Of a DNA stretch of 64,000 nt, positions 26,701 through 34,583 are shown one piece after another. Made by a program: the position numbers and the translations under genes. Every line of letters begins with the position of its first letter. The stretch's first letter is position 1. The notes beneath the pieces were generated by a model. That model had not been told where the DNA came from and did not search any database. It saw only the letters and a program-made list of their open reading frames with translations. Location: assembly GCA_963702995.1 (NCBI GenBank), contig OY969783.1, positions 4,402,001-4,466,000 on the forward strand, read 5' to 3'. The stretch comes from MFD04580-c1 sp963702995. Lineage in GTDB: Bacteria; Planctomycetota; Phycisphaerae; Tepidisphaerales; Tepidisphaeraceae.

Positions 26701-28341
26701 ATGCCGACGCCCCCGCAACAACGCGACATCCTGCTGGCCACGCTGAACGCGAAGTACGCGCACGCCTCGTTCGGTCTTCGCTATCTGATGGCGAATCTCG
26801 GCGACTTACGGAGTCGCGCCGCGCTGCTCGAGTTCGACATCAGCCAGCGGCCGCTCGACATGGTCGAGGCGATCCTCGCCCGCGAGCCGAAGGTTGTCGG
26901 CCTCGGCGTCTACATCTGGAACGTCACCCAATTGACGGAGGTGGTCGCAAGCCTAAAGCGCGTCCGGCCTGACCTCACCGTGGTGCTGGGCGGGCCCGAG
27001 GTGAGCTATGAAACCGATCAGCAGGAGATCGCCCGCCTCGCTGATTATGTGATCACGGGCGAAGCCGATCGGGCCTTCGCCGACCTCTGCCGCCAGTTGC
27101 TTTCCGGGCGGCGGCCGCTCATGCGGGTCATTCCCGCGGCGCTGCCGGAGTTCGCCATGGCGGCCGACGGGCGCGAGGGGCTGTCGCTTCCCTACGATCT
27201 TTACACGCCCGAGGACATCGCCCACCGGGTGATCTATGTCGAGGCGTCGCGCGGGTGCCCGTTCAAGTGCGAGTTCTGCCTCTCGTCGCTCGATTCGCCG
27301 GTGCGTAATGCGCCGCTGGGGCCGTTCCTCGACGCGATGCAGGCCTTGCTCGACCGGGGGGTGCGGCAGTTCAAGTTCGTCGATCGAACGTTCAACCTGA
27401 ACCTGAACGTCGGGCATTCGATCCTCCGCTTTTTCCTGGAGCGCCACACGCCGGGGCTCTTCCTGCACTTCGAGATGATCCCCGACCGGCTGCCCGAGGC
27501 GCTACGCGATCCGATCCGCCAATTCCCCCCGGGGGCGCTGCAGTTTGAGGTGGGGATCCAATCGTTCAATGAAGACGTCTGCCGGCGCATCAGCCGCCGC
27601 CAGGATGCGGCGAAAGTCGCGGAGAACCTCCGCTTTCTACGGGATAAAACGGGCGTCCACGTCCACGCCGACCTGATTGCTGGCCTGCCGGGGGAAGGCC
27701 TGGAGAGTTTCGCGGCCGGGTTTGATCGGCTGGTCGAGCTGCGGCCGCAGGAGATCCAGCTTGGCATCCTCAAGCGGCTACGCGGCACCCCGATCGTGCG
27801 CCACGACGCCGAATGGGGCATGACCTATGCCCCCCACCCGCCTTATGAAGTGCTGAGCACGAAGCAAGTCGATTTCAACACCATGCAACGGGTCCGTCGC
27901 TTTTCGCGGTACTGGGACCTGATCGCCAACAGCGGCAACTTCGTCCGTTCGACTCCGCGGATCTGGGGGAGCGGCTCGCCGTTCGCAAGCTTCATGGCGC
28001 TGTCCGATTGGCTATTCGCCCAGGCGGGGCGCAATCATGGGATTGCGCTGCTGGGGTTGGCCGAGCTTCTGTTCCGGTATCTGACCGAGATCGCGGGCCG
28101 TGACGTGACGCAGGTGGCGGGGCTGCTTTGGGAAGACTATCGCCAGGGGGGCCGCCGGGACGGGCCGGACTTCCTGCGGCCGTTCGTTGGCGACGAGGCG
28201 TTGCGCTCCTCGCGACGCTCCCTCCCCCGCGCCGATCGGCACTGGCCGCCAATCGCGGCACTTGCGGGCCTCCGCAGCCGGCGCCACCCCGCGCCGCCAA
28301 CCGACGCGCCGCCCGCCCTCGCCGAGGACGGGGGACGATGA
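26701..28341 (+). CDS. B12-binding domain radical SAM protein (DUF4080 type)
   Basis: 546 residues, intact. An N-terminal cobalamin-binding Rossmann-like domain (residues ~8-140: DILLATLNAKYAHASFGLRY, PKVVGLGVYIWNVTQL, VVLGGPEVSYE) is followed by the radical SAM barrel. The [4Fe-4S] site is SRGCPFKCEFCLSS near residue 190 (CxxxCxxC), and GIQSFNEDVCRRISRR and ADLIAGLPGEGLESF are later barrel motifs. The C-terminal third (RIWGSGSPFASFMALSDWLF onward) matches the DUF4080 extension, then a Pro/Arg-rich tail. Relatives are predicted methyltransferases or rearrangement enzymes, and the substrate is unknown. The gene has no operon partner; the next gene is convergent. Confidence 0.9.
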   Translation: MPTPPQQRDILLATLNAKYAHASFGLRYLMANLGDLRSRAALLEFDISQRPLDMVEAILAREPKVVGLGVYIWNVTQLTEVVASLKRVRPDLTVVLGGPEVSYETDQQEIARLADYVITGEADRAFADLCRQLLSGRRPLMRVIPAALPEFAMAADGREGLSLPYDLYTPEDIAHRVIYVEASRGCPFKCEFCLSSLDSPVRNAPLGPFLDAMQALLDRGVRQFKFVDRTFNLNLNVGHSILRFFLERHTPGLFLHFEMIPDRLPEALRDPIRQFPPGALQFEVGIQSFNEDVCRRISRRQDAAKVAENLRFLRDKTGVHVHADLIAGLPGEGLESFAAGFDRLVELRPQEIQLGILKRLRGTPIVRHDAEWGMTYAPHPPYEVLSTKQVDFNTMQRVRRFSRYWDLIANSGNFVRSTPRIWGSGSPFASFMALSDWLFAQAGRNHGIALLGLAELLFRYLTEIAGRDVTQVAGLLWEDYRQGGRRDGPDFLRPFVGDEALRSSRRSLPRADRHWPPIAALAGLRSRRHPAPPTDAPPALAEDGGR

Positions 28342-28387
28342 CAGGCGGCGCGCCCCATGGGTATGGATACCGGAGGCGAGGTTCTCA

Positions 28388-28876
28388 TCAGACCGCGAAG
28401 CACTCCTGCTCGCGATTGAAATAGAGCGACCCTTCAAACCATCCCGGCGCCGCTTCCCGGCAGCGGAGCAGCGTGCAGGCGATCGACTGCGTCTGCCCCT
28501 CGCCCGACGGCAGCTCGATCAGCCCGCCATGGCCCAGCGGCAAGCGATGCTGAGTGATGAAGCCAAGGCCCCGCGGATGGACATCGCGGGTGAAGAGCAC
28601 CCAGGGCGACGCGTCGAGCCGGTCGCTGAACAGCCGCAGCGCGGCCTTCACCCGGAAGACGCTCCGGCGGGCGGCGCGGCGGTCCCCGTTGACCGGGCGG
28701 CCCATGCCAAAACGGGCGGCCTCCAGGGCCGACATGATCAGGTCCGCCTGCTGCGGCCACGGCTCATGCGCTTCGGGAAGCGGGATCGCCCGGGGACCGG
28801 CCAGACGGGGCTCGGCCAAAGCGACGCTGGCCACCCCCGTCTCAAGCGGCTCGATCGGTTCGATGGGGTCCGACAT
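28388..28876 (-). CDS. PilZ-like domain protein
   Basis: 162 residues from the ATG at 28876, nine bases after a strong GGAGG. A second ATG two codons earlier is too close to it. The first half is variable (DPIEPIEPLETGVASVALAE). From about residue 80 the pattern fits a PilZ domain: RRAARRSVFRVKAALRLF for the Arg-rich c-di-GMP switch, RDVHPRGLGFITQHRLPLG for the (D/N)xSxxG-like motif in a diverged form (DVHPRGLG), then GGLIELPSG and ACTLLRCREAAPGWFEGSLY. It could sense cyclic di-GMP; an HD-GYP protein that may degrade this messenger is encoded at 57181. The diverged motif makes the binding claim uncertain. Confidence 0.66.
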   Translation of the reverse strand: MSDPIEPIEPLETGVASVALAEPRLAGPRAIPLPEAHEPWPQQADLIMSALEAARFGMGRPVNGDRRAARRSVFRVKAALRLFSDRLDASPWVLFTRDVHPRGLGFITQHRLPLGHGGLIELPSGEGQTQSIACTLLRCREAAPGWFEGSLYFNREQECFAV

Positions 28877-29339
28877 TCTCATGGTCCTCCGGTGAATGCC
28901 CGCAGGCGGCCGGATGTCCGGCTCGCGATCTCCCAATGTGGGCATGGCGAAACCTACAATTGGGTGAGCAGGGCGGACAACACCCCGCGGGAATTCGAAC
29001 TCCACACGACAATCTGGCAGGCGCATTCCGCCCAGGCATCGCAATCAGGCGGATCGACCTCACCTTTTTCGCATCTTTGAACGTTCGCCCGCACGCGACG
29101 TTCGCGCCGGCCGTCCCATGCGGGCCGACGGCGACGTCCGCGTTCCCAGGGAGTGGCCGCCGTGGGTGTGACCATCTTTGTGGCGGTATCCGGCCGAAAC
29201 GCAGGGCGTGGTTCACCACGCCACGTCGTGATGCGGCGTGGTGGACCACGCCCTAAATTTGTTTTCGCGCCTCCCTACAAAACGAGTGTCGTCACAAAAG
29301 ACGGCCACACCCGCCGCCGTCGGGAGTGGCCGCCGTCGC
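28877..29339. other. Gene-free stretch upstream of rpmE
   Basis: 463 bases with no credible gene. They hold a perfect-looking palindrome at 29204-29253, a single arm related to palindrome family D at about 29127-29155, and two GGCCGCC/GGGTGTG-rich segments near 29152-29182 and 29292-29330 that are roughly inverted copies of one another. They look like nested remnants of small mobile repeats. Confidence 0.5.
29204..29253. repeat. Palindrome GGGCGTGGTTCACCACGCC
   Basis: Arms of 19 bases (29204-29222 and 29235-29253) with one mismatch and a 12-base loop. Each arm is itself self-complementary (GGCGTGGT.ACCACGCC), so cruciform or double-hairpin forms are possible. No second copy is seen in the window. 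Confidence 0.8.
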
Positions 29340-29368
29340 TTGTGACCGGCGGTGGGCCATGGTAGAAT
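29340..29368 (+). promoter_or_regulatory. Putative promoter of rpmE
   Basis: TTGTGA and TAGAAT are separated by 17 bases, a good sigma-70 match. Transcription from here would give an untranslated leader of roughly 240 bases before rpmE, long enough for a regulatory fold. Another weaker pair lies at 29382-29408 (TTGATT, 15 bases, TATTCA). Confidence 0.4.
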
Positions 29369-29616
29369 CCCCGCCCCGTTTTTGATTTGGGACGGGTGGC
29401 CTTATTCATTGGCGGCCGATGCGCGAACCGGCGGGTAGGGCGATCGTATGAACAGGTCGGTGTTTTCCGGAGATTCGGGAGTAGTTGTCGATTCGGCCCC
29501 GGCTTCCGGGGCGTGCCGGCTCGGCTGACGTGGTTGCCAAGGCGGCGGAAGGGTCTTTGGCTTGTGCCTGACCTCCGCCGGCCGCGTGCCACGCACGACG
29601 GGCCAAAGGAGCAGCC

Positions 29617-29865
29617 GTGAAAGAGAAGACGCATCCTCGTTATCAGACCTGCAACGTCCACTGTGCCTGCGGCAACACCTTCGTGACGCGGAGCACCCTG
29701 CCGAAGATCAACGTCGATATCTGCAGCAACTGTCACCCGTTCTTCACGGGCAAGCAGAAGTTCGTGGATACCGCCGGCCGCGTCGAGCGGTTCAGCAAAA
29801 AGTTCGGCGGGACCTACAGCTTCCAGAAGACCGCCCCAGCCCCGGCCGTCGCTGGGAAGAAGTAA
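29617..29865 (+). CDS. rpmE: 50S ribosomal protein L31
   Basis: 82 residues. A GTG start is preceded by AAAGGAGCAGCC, an excellent Shine-Dalgarno spacing. MKEKTHPRYQTCNVHCACGN, FVTRSTLPKINVDICSNCHP, FFTGKQKFVDTAGRVERFSK is the usual L31 order. Zinc ligands of the C+ form are present (Cys in CACG, CSNC), so this is the zinc-containing type. The last 12 residues (Ala/Pro/Lys) are a short extension. It is part of the large ribosomal subunit near the central protuberance. It is a single-gene unit ending in a strong terminator. Confidence 0.97.
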   Translation: MKEKTHPRYQTCNVHCACGNTFVTRSTLPKINVDICSNCHPFFTGKQKFVDTAGRVERFSKKFGGTYSFQKTAPAPAVAGKK

Positions 29866-29906
29866 CGCGGCGACCCGGGCAGGACGTGATGAGCCAGCAA
29901 CCGATG

Positions 29907-29940
29907 AACCGCCGTCGCCCCTCGGGCGACGGCGGTTTCG
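29907..29940 (+). terminator. Terminator of rpmE
   Basis: A perfect 14-bp stem (AACCGCCGTCGCCC with its complement) around a CTC loop, then TTTCG. It lies 42 bases after the rpmE stop. The T-run is short but the stem is very stable. It may also serve the convergent outer-membrane protein gene. Confidence 0.82.
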
Positions 29941-30029
29941 TTGCGACAGGCAACCATTGAGTTATCGACGTCCGGGCACCTCCATCGGCGCCGCTTGTCC
30001 GAGTCGATTCGTTCGGCGATGAGACGACT

Positions 30030-30977
30030 TCAAAACCGGAAGCTGATCCCCGCGAGGATTTCAACGTCACTCGATACTTTATTGAGCCCGATGTTCATCC
30101 CCACGTCCAAAACGACGTTGTCATTGATCGGGTACGTCCCGCCGAAGTTGAAGCTCTGCATGGTTTCGGTGTGGGCCTGGGTCGTTGGGCTGCACGCGTA
30201 TTCGATGTAGAGATCCAGCTTGCCGATCACGACGCGGTCCAGGGAGATGCCCGTCGGGAAGCCGGTGATATCTCCGTTGTTCTTCGAGTTACGCCCGTAC
30301 GAGACGCCCGTCTGAAGCCCCAGATGAAAGCCGTCCGGCAGGTTCAGCAGGAATGGGGTCACCACCGAGAACTCGAAGTGGCCGTTGCCGACGCTCGTGC
30401 GGGCGGTCGCGACCTTGAACTCCGGTTGGATCGCCAGCGCAGTGGCCCAGACGCGGTCGCCACTCTCATTTCCCCAGATGTTCAGTTTCGCGCCCAGCGT
30501 CGTATCACCGAAGCTGCCGGCCCGGGACGCGACATGCGCAATCTCATCGTGGGTGTAAATCGAGTTGTACGTGTTCACAACGGCGTTGAGCTCAAGGCAG
30601 TCCAACGCTCCGACGCGAAAGTTGAGCTGGCCGACATCAAAGACGTTCTGGCGGACGTCCGACTGATTCGTGCGGTCGTGGAAGTAGGCGTAGTCGATCA
30701 TGCCGGCTTCGAGCTGGACGTGGCCCGCATCAATCGTGTGGGGCGTGTTGGTCGCGTTGGGCCGATCGATGTCCATCCCCCGCAATAAATTGCCCGGCGT
30801 CGGGTCGAACAGGGTGTAACGAAACTTGTCCGGCGCGGGCGGGCTCGGTTGGGTGGCGGTCGCCGGCTCGTCGGCGCGGCAGAGGGATCCGAAGGTTGAC
30901 AGGGCGATCAGGATTGAGGGCAGCAACGAGGACCTGGCTAGCGCCCGAGGTTCGCACGAACGACGAGCTCTTGTCAT
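30030..30977 (-). CDS. Outer-membrane beta-barrel protein, PF13557 (MetA-pathway of phenol degradation) type
   Basis: 315 residues. The signal peptide covers roughly residues 1-35 (SSLLPSILIALSTFGSLCRA). The mature protein is made of alternating beta strands with aromatic ends: GHVQLEAGMIDYAYFHD, LDCLELNAVVNTYNS, GDTTLGAKLNIWGNESG, ATALAIQPEFKVAT, FHLGLQTGVSYGRNS, KLDLYIEYACSP, and it ends EILAGISFRF with a C-terminal Phe typical for outer-membrane insertion. PF13557 proteins are thought to be transporters or porins; the family name reflects one phenol operon and should not be taken as its function here. No transport partner is adjacent. Confidence 0.84.
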   Translation of the reverse strand: MTRARRSCEPRALARSSLLPSILIALSTFGSLCRADEPATATQPSPPAPDKFRYTLFDPTPGNLLRGMDIDRPNATNTPHTIDAGHVQLEAGMIDYAYFHDRTNQSDVRQNVFDVGQLNFRVGALDCLELNAVVNTYNSIYTHDEIAHVASRAGSFGDTTLGAKLNIWGNESGDRVWATALAIQPEFKVATARTSVGNGHFEFSVVTPFLLNLPDGFHLGLQTGVSYGRNSKNNGDITGFPTGISLDRVVIGKLDLYIEYACSPTTQAHTETMQSFNFGGTYPINDNVVLDVGMNIGLNKVSSDVEILAGISFRF

Positions 30978-31163
30978 TACGGCACGTTCGATCTTTCTCG
31001 CGGGTTGGCCGGCGCTTTACGCGGATGATATAGGGGCCGCGCCGCCGCGCGCCACGAGGCACGGGCGTTCGCCCATCGGCGCCGCCTTGCGAGGGGAACG
31101 CGTAAGGCGCCAACCGCGGGATGGTCGTTACAACTGTCTGCCCCCTTCAGAAGCGCCGACCTG

Positions 31164-32003
31164 TTACTTTGCCTCGGTATGCTCGCGCAGGAACTTCACT
31201 GTCTCCGGCCAGGCCTGCTGGGCGGCCTTGAGGTTCGCGCCGTTCTGGCCGTCCTGTTGGCGGAGGAAGCCGTGCCCGGCGCCCTCGTAAAGGTGAAACG
31301 TGTAGGGCTTGCCGAGCTTCTTCATCGCCTGGTCGGCGGGGGGAATGGTCGAGTCCACGCGGTTGTCGCTCCCGCCGTAAAGGCCCAGGACAGGCGCTTT
31401 GATCTTTTCGAGCTGGCTTGGGTCGGAGGGGTTGGTCCCATAGTAGACGACGGCGGCCGCCAGTTCCGGCTGGGCGATCGCGTAGTTGAAGCTCTGGCCG
31501 CCGCCCCAGCAGAAGCCGATGGACCCGGTCTTGCCGCTGGCCGAGGGAAGCTTCTTGCCGTACTCGAGAAGAGCGTTCAGGCCCGCCGTCACCTCTTCGG
31601 ACTTAAGGCCGCGGATAGCCTTCATCACTTCGTCGCGCCCGCCAAGGGAGTCGGTGCCGCCGCCGTCCTTGCCGTGGCCGCTAAGCAGGTCTGGGGCGAT
31701 GGCGATGAACCCCTCGGCGGCCAATTGATCGGCGACGGACTTCACCCAATCGGACAACCCGAAGATCTCGTGGATGACGAGGATCACGGGCGCCTTGTCC
31801 TTCCGTTCGGGGTAGACGACAAAGCAGCGCAGCGGCGTCTTGGCCCCGGGCACGGCGACATCCACGTACTCGCCGTGGCGCGGCGACTTTTCCAGTATCG
31901 CCTTGGCCTGTTGTTCGCCGGGGGGCAGTGCCGGCTCCGCGGCCGCCGCTATCGAACCGAGCAACGCGAGGCAGATGAAACCGCGGAAGAGCTTCGGGCG
32001 CAC
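31164..32003 (-). CDS. Dienelactone hydrolase family protein, secreted
   Basis: 279 residues from a GTG at 32003, which directly follows GGAGGCCCC. The ATG further upstream (32039) would place a signal peptide behind extra residues. The signal peptide is FRGFICLALLGSIAAAAEP. The alpha/beta hydrolase core has the family catalytic set: Cys in GSIGFCWGGGQSF, Asp in LGLYGGSDNRVDST and His in YEGAGHGFLRQQ. HEIFGLSDWVKSVADQLAAE is a further DLH signature. Classical DLH opens dienelactones in chlorocatechol breakdown. Exported homologues are general esterase-like enzymes of unknown substrate. The exported intradiol-like dioxygenase at 1870 could in principle produce a related compound, but the genes are 29 kb apart. 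Confidence 0.9.
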   Translation of the reverse strand: MRPKLFRGFICLALLGSIAAAAEPALPPGEQQAKAILEKSPRHGEYVDVAVPGAKTPLRCFVVYPERKDKAPVILVIHEIFGLSDWVKSVADQLAAEGFIAIAPDLLSGHGKDGGGTDSLGGRDEVMKAIRGLKSEEVTAGLNALLEYGKKLPSASGKTGSIGFCWGGGQSFNYAIAQPELAAAVVYYGTNPSDPSQLEKIKAPVLGLYGGSDNRVDSTIPPADQAMKKLGKPYTFHLYEGAGHGFLRQQDGQNGANLKAAQQAWPETVKFLREHTEAK

Positions 32004-32207
32004 GGGGCCTCCTTCGTTCAGTTCTCGCAATCGGAGCACTTTCTGAGGGGTATACCGTACGCCGCGCGATTCGAGCGTGTCAATCGCAAAGCGCGGCGGA
32101 TTCGGCGGCGGCCCGTGAGGTGGGGCGCATGGGAGCGCGGGCGGCGGTTATCATGGGCCGCCCGTCGGCGGCATGTTGCCGACGGCGAGGCTTCAAGAAG
32201 CGATCCG

Positions 32208-33774
32208 ATGTCATTGCCCGCTGATCATCCGACACTGGCTGGAATGCGACCAAGGACGCCGCGCCGCGTGGTGGCGGGTTCGCCCGATGGCGGGCCTACG
32301 GGCTGTCCGTCGGCCTCGTCGTTCTTGCGACGCTCCTGACGCGCTATCTGGAGCCGGTGCTGGGGGAGAGCATCTCGCCGTTGTTCTTTGCGGCCGTTGT
32401 CGTCGCGGCGTGGACAGGCGGGCACGGCCCGGGGCTGGTCGCCACGGCGCTGGCGGGGTGGGCCAGCGCGTACTTTTTCCCGAACAACCCGCCGGGATCG
32501 ACGCTGTTCAGTTGGGACGACGCCATCCGGTTGTCGGTCTTCCTGATGGTGTCGGTGCTGATCAGCTCACTGGTCGCGCTCCGGACGCGGGCGCAGGATG
32601 CGTTGGAGCGGGCGAACCGGGACCTGGAGCGGCGTGTCGAAGCGCGCACCGCCGAGCTATCGGCGTCAAACGAGCGACTCCTCGAGAGCGAAGCACGGTT
32701 CCGCGCGCTGGTCGAAGGCGTGCGGGACTATGCGCTGGTCATGCTCGACGCCGGGGGGCGGATCGTCAGTTGGAACGCGGGCGCCGGCCAGATCGAGGGG
32801 TACACCCAGGAAGAGGTGGTGGGGCGGCACATCGGCGAGTTCTTCCTGCCGGAGGGCGCGGCGGCCGGCGAGTCACAGCGGCATCTGGAGGTGGCGGCGG
32901 CCCGCGGCCGCCATGAGGACGAAGGGTGGCGCGTCCGAAAGGACGGGAGCCGATTCCTGGCGAACGTCATCACGACCGTCTTGCGGGACGCCGGCGGCCG
33001 CGTGAGCGGCTTCGCACAGGTGACGCGCGATATCACCGATTTGCGGAAGCTGGAGCGCGAGGTGCTTCAGATCAGCGAGGCCGAGCAACGGCGCATCGGC
33101 CACGACCTGCACGACGGCCTTGGCCAGGAGTTGACGGGCCTGGCCCTGCTTAGCCAGGGCGTGGCGGAAAAGCTGGCTGGGCGCGGGCGCCCGAAGCGAC
33201 CGAAGTCCGGCGCCTCGCCACCTTGATCGGGGGCGCGCTGGAACAGACGCGGAACCTGGCGCGCGGGTTCTCCCCAGTCGAGCTGGGCCCGGACGGCCTG
33301 CGGGCCGCGTTGAAGCACCTCGCCACGACCGTCGGCGAAACCGTCAAGGCGCCCTGCCTGTTCAAATGCGGCGGGCGGCCGGAGGTGGACGACGAAGCGG
33401 CCCTTCACCTCTACCGGATCGCACAGGAGGCGCTGAACAACGCGGTGCGCCATTCCAAGGCGACCGAATTCTCGGTTTCGCTGCAACAGAGCCCGCGGCA
33501 GATCACCCTGTGCGTTCGCGACAACGGCGTCGGCTTTCCGGCCGAGCGCCGTTCCGATGCGGGGATGGGCGTCAGCGTGATGCACTACCGGGCAAGTATG
33601 ATCGGGGCGACGCTGGAGATTCGGCCCGGGGAGCCCTGTGGCACCGTTGTCACGTGTGTGTATGCTGCGCAACGGTCGATGGCGCGTCCCCCCACCGAGG
33701 GGCGGGCGTTATCGCCCGCGCGTCGCAGTGGGCCCGGCAATGCTCCCCAGCAACAAGACACCCCGGTCGCCTGA
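32208..33774 (+). CDS. NarX-type sensor histidine kinase with DUF4118-like membrane domain and PAS (two frame breaks)
   Basis: About 522 residues in three frame pieces, changing at CCC 32283-32285 and at GGG 33185-33187; one added base at each makes one protein. After a short basic N-terminus comes a four-helix DUF4118/KdpD-like membrane domain (AYGLSVGLVVLATLLTRYLE, FFAAVVVAAWTGGHGPGLVA, LSVFLMVSVLISSLVAL). A coiled coil (DALERANRDLERRVEARTAE), a PAS/PAC sensor (FRALVEGVRDYALVMLDAGG ... GFAQVTRDITDL), the HisKA_3 dimerisation helix with the phospho-acceptor His in RRIGHDLHDGLGQELTGLAL, and a HATPase domain (EALNNAVRHSKA, VRDNGVGFPAE, GMGVSVMHYRASMIGA) follow. It overlaps the downstream response regulator by 35 bases, its obvious partner. 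Confidence 0.88.
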
Positions 33775-34423
33775 CGGTCGTGCCCGGATCCTCCTGGTGG
33801 ACGATCACCCTGTCGTTCGCGAAGGGCTGGCAGCCCGGATCGAGCAACAGCCCGGCCTGGTGGTCTGCGGGGCCGTCGCCGACGCTCATGAGGCCGTCAA
33901 CGCGGTCGCTTCGCTCAATCCGAACCTTGTCATCACCGACCTCTCGCTGGGCGGGAAGCCCGGGATTGAGCTGGTCAAGGACCTGCAACGGCTGGCCCCC
34001 GCGCTGCCGATCCTGGTGCTTTCGATCCACGACGAGATGCTGTGGGCCGAGCGGGCCCTGCGCGGCGGCGCCAGCGGGTACATTATGAAGTCGCAGGCGA
34101 CGACCAAGGTGCTCGAGGCGATCCAGCGCATCCTCGGCGGTGGCATCTGGGTCAGTGAGAAGGTGAACGCCTCGCTGCTTCAGAAAGTCGCCGGCCGCCC
34201 CGCGATCAGCGCCGGGTCGCCGCTGCAGCGACTGACCGACCGCGAACTGGAAGTCTTCCAGTTGATCGGGCAGGGGATCGGCCCGAAGGAGATCGCCGCC
34301 AAGCTGTTCCTGAGCGTGAAGACGGTCGAGGTCCACCGCGAGCACATCAAGGCCAAGCTTCAGTTGAAGTCCACTCCGGAGCTGATTCGTTACGCCGTGA
34401 CGCACCTGCTCAGCGAGTCCTGA
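33740..34423 (+). CDS. LuxR/NarL-family response regulator
   Basis: 227 residues. The start MLPSNKTPRSPDGRARILLV at 33740 lies inside the end of the kinase gene. Receiver domain: RILLVDDHPVVREGLAARIE, phospho-acceptor Asp in NLVITDLSLGGKPG, the switch Ser/Thr in VLSIHD and the Lys in GYIMKSQATT. The C-terminal GerE helix-turn-helix (LTDRELEVFQLIGQGIGPKE, KTVEVHREHIKAKLQLKS) binds DNA. It would activate or repress target genes when phosphorylated by the kinase encoded just before. The downstream efflux operon is 160 bases away on the same strand and is a plausible target, but no operator can be seen. Confidence 0.95.
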   Translation: MLPSNKTPRSPDGRARILLVDDHPVVREGLAARIEQQPGLVVCGAVADAHEAVNAVASLNPNLVITDLSLGGKPGIELVKDLQRLAPALPILVLSIHDEMLWAERALRGGASGYIMKSQATTKVLEAIQRILGGGIWVSEKVNASLLQKVAGRPAISAGSPLQRLTDRELEVFQLIGQGIGPKEIAAKLFLSVKTVEVHREHIKAKLQLKSTPELIRYAVTHLLSES

Positions 34424-34583
34424 CGCCGAGCCCGTTCAGGATATGTGCCCCGATCCCGCTGATGGGCCCCCGGCAAGCCGCGTTCTACGTGGAAACCCTT
34501 ATCCGCTCGTACTCCCTTGGCTCATGTCCGAACGCGGCCGATCACTTCTTGCGCGAGCGGGCCGCCGCCTCTAACCTTCGGGC

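Noticed and set aside
30826..31290. 154-residue plus-strand frame between two minus-strand genes
   Set aside because: It overlaps the start of the outer-membrane protein gene and the end of the dienelactone hydrolase gene, has no motif and has shadow-like composition.
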